Under the pieces are notes generated by a model, which made no database searches, was not told the DNA's origin, and saw only the letters and a program-made list of their open reading frames with translations. A program made the position numbers and the translations under genes. Positions 9,572 through 21,597 of a DNA stretch of 64,000 nt are shown piece after piece. Location: contig MEHQ01001493.1 of assembly GCA_008828725.1 (NCBI GenBank), positions 541,982 to 605,981 on the forward strand. Reading direction: 5' to 3'. The DNA is from Saccharina japonica. Lineage: Eukaryota > Sar > Phaeophyceae > Laminariales > Laminariaceae. The first letter of the stretch is position 1. Each line of letters opens with the position of its first letter.

Positions 9572-11170
9572 ACCGTCCCGCCCTAACAAACACTGGATTT
9601 TGTAAGTTGAGAAAATGGTTTTCGGTTGAGAATTTGTTTCGGCCATGGAATTATCAAAAAGGGTTGTTGTTGTTGTTTTTCTTCACATTAAACTCGTTTC
9701 AGTTGCTAATCCCTATAGTCTGATCTAGCAAGATCACGGCCCGTGGTCACAAAAGTGCTAGAGCCATCAGAGAATCCTAAAGAACACGTACACTTAGCAG
9801 GGAAAGGATACACAAGTCCGAAGAGGTACACCTAAAATCCCTACAGCATGTTATGCGTGTCCAAAACTGAACTACACGCCCGCAATCTCCATTCGACTAC
9901 AGCAGCAACGTCCCCCCCCCCCCCCTCCCACTCTTTACCAATGAATTTGCCGACTACAGCGTAACTACTGTCTGAAGTGCTGTCTGTACAAAAACAAACG
10001 GTAGGCGTGGGAACAAGATGGAGCACGCAGCTGCTGTCTGAAGTGCTGCCAGAATGACAGTCCGCGGGCACAAAGTGAAAAAGAACAGCCAACCAAAGCC
10101 ATCATGTCCATTGACAATTACCCGAATCTATCCTGAACGGTCTGTGTTAGGCACAGCATTATAAACATCGACACTGATTAGGAATCGTTCCACATTGAAG
10201 GGGTCTTCCACGATCAGGCACACAATGAAGGCACCCGGGGTGTCCGCGCCATCTCTGCCGCGTCTCTCTACAAAACCAGTGACGTCATCCACACCGACCC
10301 AACAACAACATTCGGGGGAAAAAGCGAAGAATTTGTCAACAGAAAAACAAAAATGTTCGTCCGTCACGGGTCGATGTCGTCCGTGCTCCGGATCGCTTCT
10401 CCTGTGCGCTGCTGTGCTGCTGCGCCGGCGCGCTGCTGTGCTGCTGCTCAGGCGCGCCGCTCCGGTGCCGCTCGGCCAGTCCTAGCACGACCACACTCGA
10501 CCCGCTCCGTCCGTACACGCTCTCGTTGCTGTCCTTCCCAGTCGGCTCCTCGCTTTCTCTCTCGTTGCACTCAGGGTGCTTGGTCTGAAAAATAAAAATT
10601 CTCGCGCTGAAGGGATTGACCAGTCCAACAACAGCTCGTCGCCACACGCTCCCTCCTCCTTTGATGGCGAAGCCAGGTTACTGAGACAGTACAGCTCCCT
10701 CTAGAAAACACATCTAGGGCTGTGTACGTAGTGTCCGTCCACCTTTCTGATGGCGTCTGCCTCCGCGCACAAAAGTGAGATGGACATTGCTGTCTACACC
10801 GACGGCCAAAAAGGCCCGTGCATCTGGACTTTTGCGCCTGACGCACCAGTGCCGATCCAACTCTACCGCTGCACACGCTTCGCGGCGGGTGCGCAGCAGC
10901 AAGAAGGTATCGGTCCGCTTGAGGGTGAGTCTAGCCTTGCTCGCTAGAAAGACCCCCCCCCTCGCTATGGGCCATGCCAAAGCAAAGACCTTGGTGAAAA
11001 CGTTTTTTTTTTTAACTCTGATGGACTTCTCGTTTCGTGAACTTTGTTCCAAAAATGTAACTCGTAGGTCGTTCGTCTTATGCAGCGAGTCTTGTATACG
11101 ATACCATGATACCAGACGTGAAAAATATGAATATACCATCAAAATCTGCACTCCGTGCCATAGTACTCAA
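9572..11170 (+). other. Gene-poor stretch with one candidate exon
   Basis: It holds a C-homopolymer (about 9908-9925), short GCTGCTGTGCTGCTGC-type repeats (about 10400-10460) and a T tract at 11003-11013. Several ORFs of 80-100 codons exist on both strands, but none shows a domain I recognise. Apart from the possible exon at 10750, no gene is supported. Confidence 0.5.
10750..10924 (+). CDS. Possible exon of an unrecognised host gene
   Basis: An ATG-initiated reading frame of 58 codons ends in 'GIGPLE' and is followed at once by a consensus donor, GTGAGT, at about 10926. The segment 'MDIAVYTDGQKGPCIWTF' looks like ordinary globular protein and not low-complexity sequence. I could not find the next exon or any family. 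It may be a chance ORF; only the ORF-donor pairing supports it. Confidence 0.25.
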
Positions 11171-11426
11171 ATCGGCCCGGACATGGTGGGTGTGGTGGAT
11201 GTCGACGGGTAGAAAGGACGGAAGAACACACACACACGCACGATCGAGGTTTCAAACAGATTGCAAAGATGAGTCTCAGGAAAAACAACGATCTCACAGC
11301 TGATGATGATTATTTTATTTATTTTTTCACATACTAACATGTATGAGTACAAGTGTGTGTGTGTTCTTCACATTAAACCTTCCTTTCTACCCGTCGACAT
11401 CCAGCACATCCAGTGTCCGTGCCGAT
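11171..11426. mobile_element. Inverted-repeat element, 256 bp (MITE-like)
   Basis: The ends are imperfect inverted repeats of about 70 bp. Both contain 'GGATGTCGACGGGTAGAAAG', begin ATCGGC(C/A)CGGACA and include a GAAGAACACACACACAC tract. The ~110 bp between is A/T-rich. No clear target duplication was found, so the class is open; it could also be a foldback remnant. Confidence 0.6.
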
Positions 11427-11929
11427 TCTTCATCCTAAAAAGGTACCAGTTCTGTGGTCACAAAACTACGACACAGAGATACTACAGACTACGCTCAGTG
11501 CAGTAAGCAGAGCAGACAATGCAATGCCATATACGACAGGCAAGACCTACCCTGCTAGCAATCCAGGTGCATGCGAGAGAAAAAAGAGAAAAAAAGAAAA
11601 AAAAACGAAAAGGAAAAATAATACAAAAGTAAACATACTGAAGCAAATCAACAATCAAGCAACCAAACAAAAGCATGACAAAATAAAAGAAAGAAAGTGT
11701 CGTGTAGACAGTGCGGAAGACAACAAGGATATATACCTATCGATGTATAGCATATCTCGTTGCCCAATTCGCCACCCATCAAGAGATTTCCCTAAAACGT
11801 GATTCTATACTCGTACATAAATTACGTTACTACTGAAATAAATGGCACATATATTAATACCAATACCTGGTATGTATCATACCTGGTATGTACGAGTATT
11901 TCGAACGGGTATACGCAGTCTGCCACATT

Positions 11930-12228
11930 GTTTTTTTTTCTTTCCATCCCATTTATTATCTTCCACTTTTGCCTTTCTCCCTCCCTACTACGTAGTCGTA
12001 ACTTAGATCCGCCAAAGTAGGCACCTCTCCCTCCTCCCCCACTACGGTTCTTCCCAACGCTCGTCGATCTTCATCGAAATTTGCTAACTCACGCTCTCGC
12101 GCTTTCAGCTACGAGTAGTCAAGATATTGTTTTTGCGAGAAACAATCCCTACGAGCATGCACTCGGCGGGGCTCGAAGTCGCGATCTTGACTCTTAGCAG
12201 GCTTCGTGGTTACCTGCTAGCCCATTGG
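11930..12228 (-). mobile_element. tRNA-derived SINE, minus strand
   Basis: On the minus strand the order is an A-box-like TGGGCTAGCAGG (near 12212-12224), a B-box-like GACTTCGAGCC (near 12170-12180), a ~200-bp body and 'GAAGATAATAAATGGGATGG' before an A-rich tail (T run at 11931-11943). The two SINEs at 33.0 and 40.9 kb have the same 3' end and layout, so this is a diverged member of that family. RNA polymerase III transcription from the internal boxes is typical of such elements. Confidence 0.75.
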
Positions 12229-12595
12229 TTGGATAATAATTATTACCTCTACATTATCCACGCACATTTTGTTGCGCTCACACTCTGGGCAAGGGGGATG
12301 GAGTCTAGGGCATATTGACAATGTGACAATAATACATATAAAATAATAATATCAATGCTATCAATAATACTCAAAAGGATAGTAAGATTGATAATAATAA
12401 CAATACTAATAATTTGCCAGGAATTATATTATTAATACCTTCACGAGCTCGCCTGGCTCCTCCTCCAGCCGAGCATGTTACAACCGTGTGCCCTATTTGC
12501 CAGGTTAATACACTTTTTTTTATTCTATTGAAAGTACATTTATTTACATCCACTTAAACATCTATAACAATACTAGGACAATCGTGTTATCTATA
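12229..12595. other. A/T-rich non-coding spacer
   Basis: ATAATA-type simple sequence dominates 12310-12410 and no gene is supported. It ends where the foldback arm begins (AACTAGGGAATAAGAGG). Confidence 0.5.
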
Positions 12596-15060
12596 ACAAT
12601 AACTAGGGAATAAGAGGCCCTCCCGCCCCCACGGCGGTAGGGCCATTGAAGCAAGTAGGAAAGATGATAGAGGCTAAAATAAAAAATAATAGGAATTAAA
12701 TTGGAAACAAATTGACGACGAAGATTCCACAGATGCTCCGAGTACCTTGAAGTAAAGTAAGGAGTATTGGAGAAAGCATACTTCAGGTACTTCGTGTACT
12801 CGGAGTATTTCGGGGTTCAATACTCCGGGATACTCTGCTCGTACTCGGAGTATTTTCGGTATGAACACTCTCGATACTGCTTGTACTCCGAGTATTTCGG
12901 GGTCCGATACTGCGCATACTCCTTCCGTGTACTCCGAGTATTTGGGGCTTCAGTACTGCTCATACTCCAAGTACTCCGAGTATTCAGGCCGCCAGTACTC
13001 TAATACTCTAAGTACTCGGAGTACGAAATGTACTCGATACTCGGAGTATACTCGGAGTGTGAAGTACGTTAGGAGCATCTTTGCATCATTTGAAAGACTC
13101 GGCCGTCATTCCCCCCAGGTTCTGGGAGCATGTGACTGGCGTTTATAGCATTTCACAATTCACAGATACTCTCATTACCTCGGAGTAATATTAGAGTATT
13201 TTCGAGAAAAGATACTTCAGGTACAGTACTTTGTGCACTCGCAGTATTTCGGTGTCCAATACTCTCGATACTCGGAGTACTCCGAGTAATTTACGTAGAT
13301 GTTTTTACTCCGAGTACTGCTTGTATACTCGTCGAGTATAAGTACTGCTCATACTCCCAGTACTCGGAGTATTTGGGCCTTCAGTACTGTTCATACTCCA
13401 AGTACTCCGAGTATTTAGGCCACCAGTACTCTAAAACTCTCAGTACTCGGAGTACGATAAATACTCGAGACTCCGAGTATACTCGGAGTATCGAGTATAC
13501 TCGGAGCATCTGTGGAAGATTCTTAATAGGAGTACAAATAATAGAAACGAAGGGGATTGACTCCGAATCAATGCGGGTTGTTTGATGGAAAACGTATTTG
13601 AAATAGATGTGGCCAGGCGGGACAGGGGGGGGGCTGGCTATTCCTGAGAGCACGTTGTCTGTTGTTGTCGGTTGTCTCGCGGTCATTGCGAAAGGGCCTT
13701 GCAAAATCCCTCGCGAGACTGTGGCTGTGCTGGTCAGGTGATGATCGAGATCATTTGACTCGTGCATGCATGCATACCGAGTTTTTCGTGAAAACTATCA
13801 CAGGGCACAAATACTGCATACTCTGCGTACGTATATACAGCAGGCACATTGTATCATATGTACGTTATACAGCAGGCACATTGTATGTACGTACGTACAA
13901 TGAAATAAAAGTCAAGAGAAAAAGTCGCACAGCACCGCACAGCAGAGGATTGCGCAAAACGAAAAACCGCAAGGCGGTACGTTGCTGTTTCGTGAACGGA
14001 CAAGACACATTGGAAACATATACGCATACATTTGAAGACATACGCAACAAGACTAAGTTAGGGTTTTTTATATACGTATATACGTGCGTGCACAGACAGC
14101 ATGGTTGCAGCATGATGCAGGCTCGCGAGGATGTCACGTGAGCATGTCACCTGGGCATGGCTCTGAACGTGGTGTGTCGTTGAAGAGCTACTATATGGTG
14201 TCTCGCAGCACCGTCTAGCCTGGTATGATACCTGGTATCCTGGTATCACCTTATTGCGCCGCATTCACAACAACAATTTCTTGCCGTCGCAGAGTGATCG
14301 AGATTTGTTTTAGAAACCAAAACAAGGAAACACAGCCACCACCACCACCACCACCACCAGCGACACGTTTCTGCTCGTGCTGGTGCTCAGCTGGTGGTGT
14401 GGTAATGGTGGCGGTGCTTGACTTGAGGATGGTTGTTGGTGATCTCTGGTACGTTCTCGTACCTGGTACCTTGTGGTACCTGGTATGGGGTGGAATACGT
14501 ATGCTTGTTTTCCCGAGGACCACCCGTGGTACCTGGTAAGTAGGCCATGCGACATGACCAAGCTTCGCGAACTCGGGACGGGTTTGAACACGAGCTGAGG
14601 TAGGAGGAGGGGGCGTTATCTAGGGGCCTTCAGAGACCCCGTCCGTTTCTAAAGCAGTGGTGCTTTCGTCGCGTACGGTGACAGAAGGCCACGTACGTAT
14701 CATACGATACGAGTACGACCAGAACGAGGATGAACGATACAATCTCAGCAAAGGTTAAAAGTAGCAACCGCACTGCTGCAATACCCGTACGCAGAGCAGC
14801 CGCGAATCGCTGTGGCCACGACGACAGACACGGCGCACGTACGAGTTGTACTACAGTATCCCAGCCTGCGAAGTGAGAAGACGGTGCCGCCGGCGTAGGG
14901 ATAAGCGTGCGTTTTGAACGTGTGTGGGACAAAAAAAAAAAAATGTTTTTTGTTTGTTTGCATTTGCTCCACTCTAAGTTGCTATGATAAAGTGGGCATC
15001 AAAGATCACTTGATTAAAGTATTGTTTTTTGCGCATCAGACGAACTATATATAATAGATA
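12596..15060 (+). repeat. Left arm of a large foldback structure
   Basis: The arm starts AACTAGGGAATAAGAGGCCC and matches the reverse complement of 17690-19320 in several blocks: the palindrome array (12730-13390), TACGTA-rich sequence, a block with 'TCAGCTGGTGGTG' and CCA-codon repeats (about 14060-14470), and the inner block 'GATCACTTGATTAAAGTATT' (about 15005-15025). Some parts of this arm have no partner, so it is longer (~2.4 kb against ~1.6 kb). No transposase-like ORF was recognised. Confidence 0.8.
12730..13520. repeat. Palindrome array ACTC(C/G)GAGT, left
   Basis: Dozens of copies of the 9-mer ACTCCGAGT or ACTCGGAGT sit every 10-40 bp, often as GTACTC-GGAGTAT. It contains two internal subrepeats (about 12770-13060 and 13200-13500), each running through the same order of short blocks (AATACTC, 'TTCAGTACTGCTCATACTCC', 'GCC(G/A)CCAGTACTCTAA'). 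Because the core is palindromic, the same word occurs on both strands. Confidence 0.9.
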
Positions 15061-15097
15061 GATGATAATGATAATAATGATCATAATACGTATAACA

Positions 15098-15200
15098 ATA
15101 CTAGGGAATACGTGGCCCTCCCGCCCCCACGGCGGTAGGGCCAGATTGAAGCAAGTAGTAATGGAGATGATAGAGGGTCGAAATAAATATAATAGGTGTT
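15098..15200 (+). repeat. Internal copy of the foldback end module
   Basis: 'ACTAGGGAATACGTGGCCC' plus 'TCCCGCCCCCACGGCGGTAG' repeats the outer end at 12602-12670 in the same orientation, followed by the same GAAGCAAGTAG. It may be the end of a second element butted against the inner edge of the left arm. The next 640 bp (15201-15839) have no supported gene. Confidence 0.7.
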
Positions 15201-15839
15201 TATTGTTTATGTCCTAACCTACCTTTGAGGTGCCATTCCCTTTTTTTTCACGGGATATATGACCGATCCAAAAACCTGAGAACATAAAAAACGGCCTTAA
15301 GCAGTGGGAAAAAACGAAAGATAAAAAGGAGTGGTACGGAATACATTGACACGTATGATTAAATAAAATACGAGGTTAAAATTTGAGCCCGAAATTTGCA
15401 AAGTTGAGTGGGGCATGGCAGTAAAACTGCCATTTTCGTTGTTATTTAAGTATGGAATCGTCTTTTTGTTATATCTCTTGAGTGGGTGATGAATTGGCCA
15501 ATGTAACTTACATCAATCGTCTTCTTGTATCTAAGCATTTTCCACACCGAATTTCAGCTTGATCGGGAATGACGATTTGTTTAGCTGTCATGTGAATTTA
15601 GTGTCGAAATCTGGTAAAAAATCAGAGCATGTTTGGTACTTTTGGGTTTCGCGGATATCTCGGCGAAATCGAGTCGGTTTTATAAAAGTTGAGAAAAGTT
15701 CGTATACCAGTACTTCTTTCGCATCTCCAATAATATGCCAGGAACAGCTCGGCCAATTTTTGAATTCCAACTCGCAAGATTGGAGGCGCTAGAACCTCAC
15801 AACAAAAAATCCGTTTACTCGTAGAGGCTGGCCCAGCTC

Positions 15840-16960
15840 GTATGGAGTTTGTGCAATATGAAGAGGCAAAAATACGGGAGGGGAGAGGGGTTGTAAAATA
15901 GTGGAAGACTTTGGGGGGAAGTGTTTCGGAAGTTCAGTTTGACACTTGCTGGTGCGCAGCGAAGCGGACTGGAGAGCACCACCCAGAGCACAAGAGGAGG
16001 TGCAGCGAGAATAGGTTTGGTATTGCGGGTTTGATCGTTTCCGGGCAAGATGAGCAACACAGGCAAGCGACGGATTCGCTTTGCGGCGAATGATGACGAC
16101 ACAACCCGGAACCGCGAAGAATCAAGGACCAGCAACAGCCAAGGGGGGGGTAAGCGAAGGTGAGGGAGACGGATAGGGCACCACCAGCACCGGGGGAGAT
16201 GATCTCGGAGCAGGCTCGGGCGCAGGCTACGGCAGTGGGGTAGCTCGAGCCGACAACCCGCCCGGAGGGGGTGGCAGCAGGCAGACGCCAGGTGAGCAGC
16301 TACAACAACAGCCGCCGCAGCAACAGCAAGCACAACAGCCACAACAGCAGCAGCAACAGCAGCAGCAGTCACCACTCGTTCAGCAACACCAACAACACCT
16401 AGCAGCACCCCCGGGTGAGCCCGCAGTACAGCAGCAACTTCATCAGCAGTAACACCTACAACCAACACCTCCGGCTGAGCCCGCAGCACAGCAGCAACCT
16501 CAGCAGATCGAGTCACAGATACCACAACAGCCACCGCACCTTGCAGGACAAGAACACCCACAGCAGGTAGCCGGGAAGCAGCAGCACGTCATGCAACAAC
16601 CGCCTTACGCACAGGCCCCGCACCTTCTGGGCATGCAGTTCCCTGGATGGTGGCATGGGGGGAGGCCTCATTTGCAGCCACCGTGGGGGCATGGAGCACG
16701 CCAGCAGCGTAGTACCCCTTACCATCTCGGCGGACTCCACGAAGCGAAAGATCAGGGTGTGGCAGGAAGTAGGAGCAGCGGCGATGTTTGTGCTCCGAGG
16801 TGGTCTGTTTGTGCTGCTGGTTTCGTCCAGCAATTTTTCTCATGTACTCAGGTTTATCGTCGATCCCAACAAGCGGCTCATCGACATGATCACCCCTCCG
16901 AGAAAAAAACATCGACATAGAAGCGTTTTTACCTCCGGTCAAGCCGGGAACCTCTTGTAT
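15840..16960 (+). mobile_element. Third gag fossil of the DIRS-order family
   Basis: It starts within the terminal-repeat motif 'TATGGAGTTTGTGCAA', continues to a Gag start 'MSNTGKRRIRFAAND' and polyQ, and ends within the shared core ('VLRGGLFVLL', 'DPNKRLIDMIT'). It is more diverged than the copy at 3543-9571, so it is older. It lies in the loop of the foldback structure. It is broken and carries no pol. Confidence 0.75.
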
Positions 16961-17689
16961 AAATCGATCTGAAAGTTTCCTGAAAACTTGAAACGTACAC
17001 CATCCACGCACAACACTTAGAAATACCATAGCACGACTCTGTACGATATGTGTACGATTGCTGATTGGCTGCCATCCATCCAAAACACGTGTACGGTTGG
17101 TGTACGTTTTCTAATCGGTTGACTGCACTACAGCCCCGTGAGCATTTCGTCGCACGGGCGCGTTTCTCGCAGTCACCTGCTCGGATTCGGCTCAAAGAAA
17201 TTGCGAATGGTAGGCAAAGGGGGCGGGAGCACATACAGGGCATATTTCACAGTCATGGTACCATTTGCGAGAAACGTTGGCTGGAGTTAGTGGCTGAGGG
17301 GTGGTGGTATTTATTGTACGTCATACATATGAAGCCGGACGTTTGGTGCTTGTAGGGCGACACGGGCCCCGATTTCGCTCGTTTTTCCTTCGCTGATGGG
17401 CAGGTTGACCCTGGCACACACGCGTGAAAACTTTCAGGGCCGAAAAAAATCCGGGGCGGAGTACAGCAGTAGAGACTGAAAAGGCGCAGCAGTAAAACTT
17501 AGAACTGGCTTACATAAGCTCGGGACTGGCAAGGCACACACGCATGCAAACTTTGAGCCTCATCGGACAAAACGACGATGCGTTTTGGGCGCAACGTCTA
17601 CACTTTCCCACCATCTACTGCTGTACATCTTGTTTTGCGCCTAGAAAATCCAAATCTTCTCCGAAAAAAATTAAACTTGGCAACATCTA
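16961..17689. other. Non-coding loop sequence
   Basis: No gene is supported. A short direct repeat, GGCACACACGC(G/A)TG(A/C)AAACTTT, occurs at about 17415 and 17530. Confidence 0.45.
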
Positions 17690-19320
17690 TCTATTATATA
17701 TAGTTCGTCTGATGCCCAACAAACAATACTTTAATCAAGTGATCTTTGATGCCCACTTTATCATAGCAACTTAGAGTGGAGCAAAAGCAAACAAAAAAAA
17801 CATCCATTTTTTTCTCCCACACATTCAAAGCACGCTTCTCCCTACGCCGGCATGCCCGGCACCGTCTTCTTACGTCGCAGGCTGGCATACTGTAGTACAA
17901 TTCGCACGTGCGCCGTGCTTGTCGCCATGGCCACAGCGATTCGCGGCTGCTCTACGTACGAGTATTGCAGCAGCGCGGTAGATTGTATCGTCCATCCTTG
18001 CTTTGGTCGCTTACTCGTATCGTATTCCACCGCATACCAGGCACCAGGTAGCAGGTACCAGAGAGCACCAACAACTGTCCTCAAGTCAAGCACCGCCGCC
18101 ACCACCACCACCACCACCACCAGCTGAGCACCAGTAGCAGCAGAAACGTGTCGCTGCCGTTGGTGGTGGTGGTTGTGTTTGCTGGTTTTGGTTTTGCAAC
18201 AAATCTCGATCACTCTCAAAGGGATGGCAAGAAATAGACCATTTTGTCGAATGCGGCGCAATAATATGATACCAGGTATCACATATACCAGGCTAGTAGG
18301 TGCCGCGAGACACCATCATAGCTCTTCGTCGATACATCACGTTCAGCGATGCTCAGGTGACATGCTCATCATGTGGCATTCTCATGAGCCTGCATCATGC
18401 TGTCATCATGCTGTCTGTGCACGTACGTATATACGTACGTACATAACATGTGCCTGTTGTATATATTATACGTACGTACGAAAAAGGCTGCTGCAGCAGT
18501 ACGTATTTATTTTTATCATACGTACGTACGTATTGGAGTACTGAAGGCCCAAATACTCCGAGTACTGTGGGAGTATGAGCAGTACTTATCCTCGAGTACA
18601 ATCAGTACTGGAGTAAAAACATCTAAACTACTCGGAGTACTCCCGAATATCAAGAGTATTGGACACCGAAACACTGCAAGTACACAAAGTACCTAAAATA
18701 TGTTTTTCTCGAAAATACTCTAATTATACTCCGAGGTAATGGGAGCATCTGTGAATTTTGAAATGCTATTAATGCAAGTCGCATGCTCCTAGAACCTGGG
18801 AGGAATGACGGCCGAGTCTTTAAAATGATGCAAAATGCTCCTTACGTACTTCACACTCCGAGTATACTCCGAGTATCGAGTACATTTCGTACTCCCAGTA
18901 CTTAAGAGTATTAGAGTACTAGCGGCCTGAATACTCGGAGTACTTGGAGTATGAGCAGTACTGAAGCCCCAAATACTCGGGAGTAAAAGGAGTACCCGCA
19001 GTATCGGACCCCGAAATACTCCGAGTACAAGCAGTATCGAGAGTGTTCATACCCGAAATACTCCGAATACGAGCAGTATCCCGGAGTATCGAACCCCGAA
19101 ATACTCCGAGTAGACGAAGTAACTAAAGTATTTTATCTCCAATACTCCTTACTTTACTCCAAGGTACTCGGAGCATCTGTGGAATATTCGCAGTCAATTT
19201 GTTTCCTATTTATTCCTACATATTATTTTTATTTTGAGCCTTTATCATCTCCATTACTACTTGCTTTAATGGCCCTACCGCCGTGGGGGCGGGAGGGCCT
19301 CTTATTCCCTAGTTTTAGAT
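17690..19320 (-). repeat. Right arm of the foldback structure
   Basis: It is the reverse complement of blocks of 12596-15060. It opens with 'TATATAGTTCGTCTGATGCC', has a CCACCACCA tract near 18095-18120, the TACGTA block near 18420-18530 and the palindrome array, and closes with CTCTTATTCCCTAGTT at ~19320. The outer flanks (12590 and 19325) show no convincing target duplication. Confidence 0.8.
18535..19175. repeat. Palindrome array ACTC(C/G)GAGT, right
   Basis: This is the inverted counterpart of the left array with the same block order, including 'GCAGTACTGAAGCCCCAAAT' and the spacer containing 'GAATGACGGCCGAGTCTTT'. The arms have diverged by scattered substitutions, so they are not kept identical. 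Confidence 0.88.
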
Positions 19321-20044
19321 ATGGTTCGTGCATGCGCACACGCCCATATTTTGTGTTTGGCAGGCGATACGTTGGCGCCGAATTTTGGCCCTAAACGTGT
19401 ACTAGCGGCAAGCCACCCCTCTGATTTCTACAATTTTCAATAGCGGGAGTATGGATGCACACCCCTGAAGTCTAAAGTACAAATTTGGGAGCATATATAT
19501 GGGTGCGTGTGACACCCACAAAATCTGTTTCCGAGGGATGGAGGGATGGAAACGGTTGATGACACCCCCCGTGTATTCCAAGCAAACACCTCCGCACGTG
19601 CGCAAGTCGGTGCGAAAACGATAAATGCGAGAGGGGCATCAAAAACCAGACTTCGAGCGCTCGAGGTCACTCAAGCACCTACGGGGACGCATCTCTGGCG
19701 TTTCTGCAGTCCGCGATGGCGTCTAGTGCCTTTTGTCGCGCTTAACAATTATTACGTACGCCTGCTAACACAGACCGCCGTGTCAGAGACCCGCGCACTT
19801 GAAAACACGAAGAGGAACTCGTAAACACACCTTCCTTATCCACAGAGGCTTCTATGGTCACTGGATACCACTTCTGCTGCTCCGCTGCTAACTTCTGGCG
19901 TCGTGCTAGGCTGTGCAAGTGTGTGAGCAAAAGGGCACGCACCACTGGCACGGCGCGGCGGTGGTTCGGGTTCTAAAAAATATTGTTTCGGTTCGGGACG
20001 TGATGCGGAACAGTTTTTTTAAATCTCGGTATCTCGTCACTACA
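19321..20044. other. Non-coding stretch
   Basis: No supported gene. The ORFs here are under 100 codons and show no recognised domain. Confidence 0.4.
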
Positions 20045-20325
20045 TCTATTGATTGTGCTTGTACTCGATACAGCAGGTACGATGACGTTTACATATATTA
20101 GGGAGTGCATATACGTGATGAGGCTTTCTCCATCTGTGTGGTCTCGTGCTTGCTGGGGCACTTGCCCGCTTACTTCGCTTCCGGCTCCGCTTCGAGATCC
20201 CCCTTCGATGTCCTGTAATATATCTACTTAACTACGTGGTTCATGTCTACATGAGGAGCGCTCCAGCACCTTGACTCTGCCTGCCAGTGTAAGGGCCCGT
20301 CGTGCGCCCGAGGTTGTATCAACGC
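20045..20325 (+). repeat. Dispersed repeat, first copy
   Basis: The ~280 bp starting 'GATTGTGCTTGTACTCGATA' and including 'TTTCTCCATCTGTGTGGTCT', 'CAGCACCTTGACTCTG' and 'GCCCGAGGTTGT' recur at 27704-27980. A weaker match to the middle occurs near 35725-35765. The copies are about 90% alike by eye. The family is unknown. Confidence 0.8.
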
Positions 20326-20421
20326 GCTATAGCGAGTCGCTGACGCTAACGATCTTGGGCTGCTAGGGGCTTCAGGCGGTACAGCCCTTGGAGGACCGAG
20401 GGTGGGTTATTCCACGTCGAG

Positions 20422-21084
20422 ATGGATGCCGCGGAATTTGAAAGATGGAAGACGGCACAGATGATGGGGATTGTCGACAAGCTTTACTGCGAGGGCCTCG
20501 TTCTGGTTGAACGGATCGTGCACTATGAAGGAGCTTGGGCCGCGCGCACTGGCAGGGTTGCGGAGCTTGCGAAGGAGAGGGCCCGTCTCAACGAGGTGGA
20601 CTTTCGGATTTCTTCGGCGCAGCACCAGCTCAAGTGGAGGCAAGAAGTAATCCACCCGATACGGCCGCAACAACAGCGTGCCGCCTCGGCCAGACGTGAC
20701 CCGGCGCTGGTGGACCCGCTTGCTGCTCGAGGCACGAGCAACGCAGGCGAGCAGCGGCAGCAGCAGCAGCCGGAGCAGTAGCAGCCGCAGCAACCAGAGC
20801 AGCAGCAGTCAAAGCAACCGGAGCAGCAGCAGCCACAGCAGCCGCAGCAGCTGCAGCAGCTGGCAACCCTTCGGAGGGAGATGGTGATGATGAAGAGAGA
20901 GTTGGCAATAGCGAAGCTGCGTGCCGCGACGAGCGAGATCCAGCGCGCTGATTTGGAGAGGGCAACGGCAGCAGAGAAGGAAAGCAGCTGGGACAACAGT
21001 GCGACAAGGGCAGGGGGCTCGAGCCGGCACGTTGACCATTGCTGTAAACCATACCCGTTCCACGCCCACCCCCAAATTCGATGA
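20422..21084 (+). CDS. Unrecognised polyQ coiled-coil ORF
   Basis: It starts MDAAEFERWKTAQMMG. The N-terminal ~90 residues are charged and helical ('GRVAELAKERARLNEVD'). A Gln/Pro-rich CAG tract follows, then a helical segment rich in Met, Arg and Glu ('EMVMMKRELAIAKLR', 'EIQRADLERATAAEKE') with coiled-coil spacing. One reading frame covers the whole span with a single interruption inside the Gln tract, so it could be a decayed gene. No family was recognised. The spacing of features resembles self-associating scaffold proteins, which is only an impression. Confidence 0.4.
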
Positions 21085-21146
21085 GGAAGGTACGTGAGAA
21101 GAAAAAGGAAGGAAGGAGGCAGACGGAGACAGAGAAGAAGAACAAG

Positions 21147-21577
21147 CTGAGAAGCTAGGTGGACAGCCGGCCTCTCGGAGCGGCAGCAGTGCACAGGACG
21201 GGCGGGAGGCCCTGCCGCAGCCGCGTCTGATTGAGAGAAGCTCCTTTGAGCCGGTTTGTTGGGTGAGCCCGGGCGCTCAAAAGCAGGTGGCTCCGTCTGC
21301 GCGTCACGTTGAAACCCACCCCGCGATGACGAAGGAACTATCACACGCGAAAGAAGAACAAGCTGAGAAGCTAGGTGGAGAGCAGACCTCTCGGAGCGGC
21401 AGCAGTGCACAGGACGGGCAGGAGGCCCTGCCGCAGCCGCGTCCGATTGAGAAGGTGCCCATTGAGTCGGCTTGTTGGGTGAGCCCGGGCGCGCAAGAGC
21501 AGGTGGCTCCATCTGCGCGTCACGTTGAAACCCACCCCGCGGTGGCGAAGGAGATACCGTCACACGCGAAGAAGAAA
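21147..21577 (+). repeat. 216-bp tandem duplication
   Basis: Two consecutive copies start 'GCTGAGAAGCTAGGTGGA' at 21147 and 21363. Each encodes 'SRSGSSAQDG' ... 'ALPQPR' ... 'SPGAQ(K/E)QVAPSARHVETHP'. The unit length is a multiple of three, so the coding frame is kept across copies (frame 21263-21637). This suggests selection at protein level or simply a recent duplication. Confidence 0.85.
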
Positions 21578-21597
21578 GAGGTCGGAGAGATGGTTTT

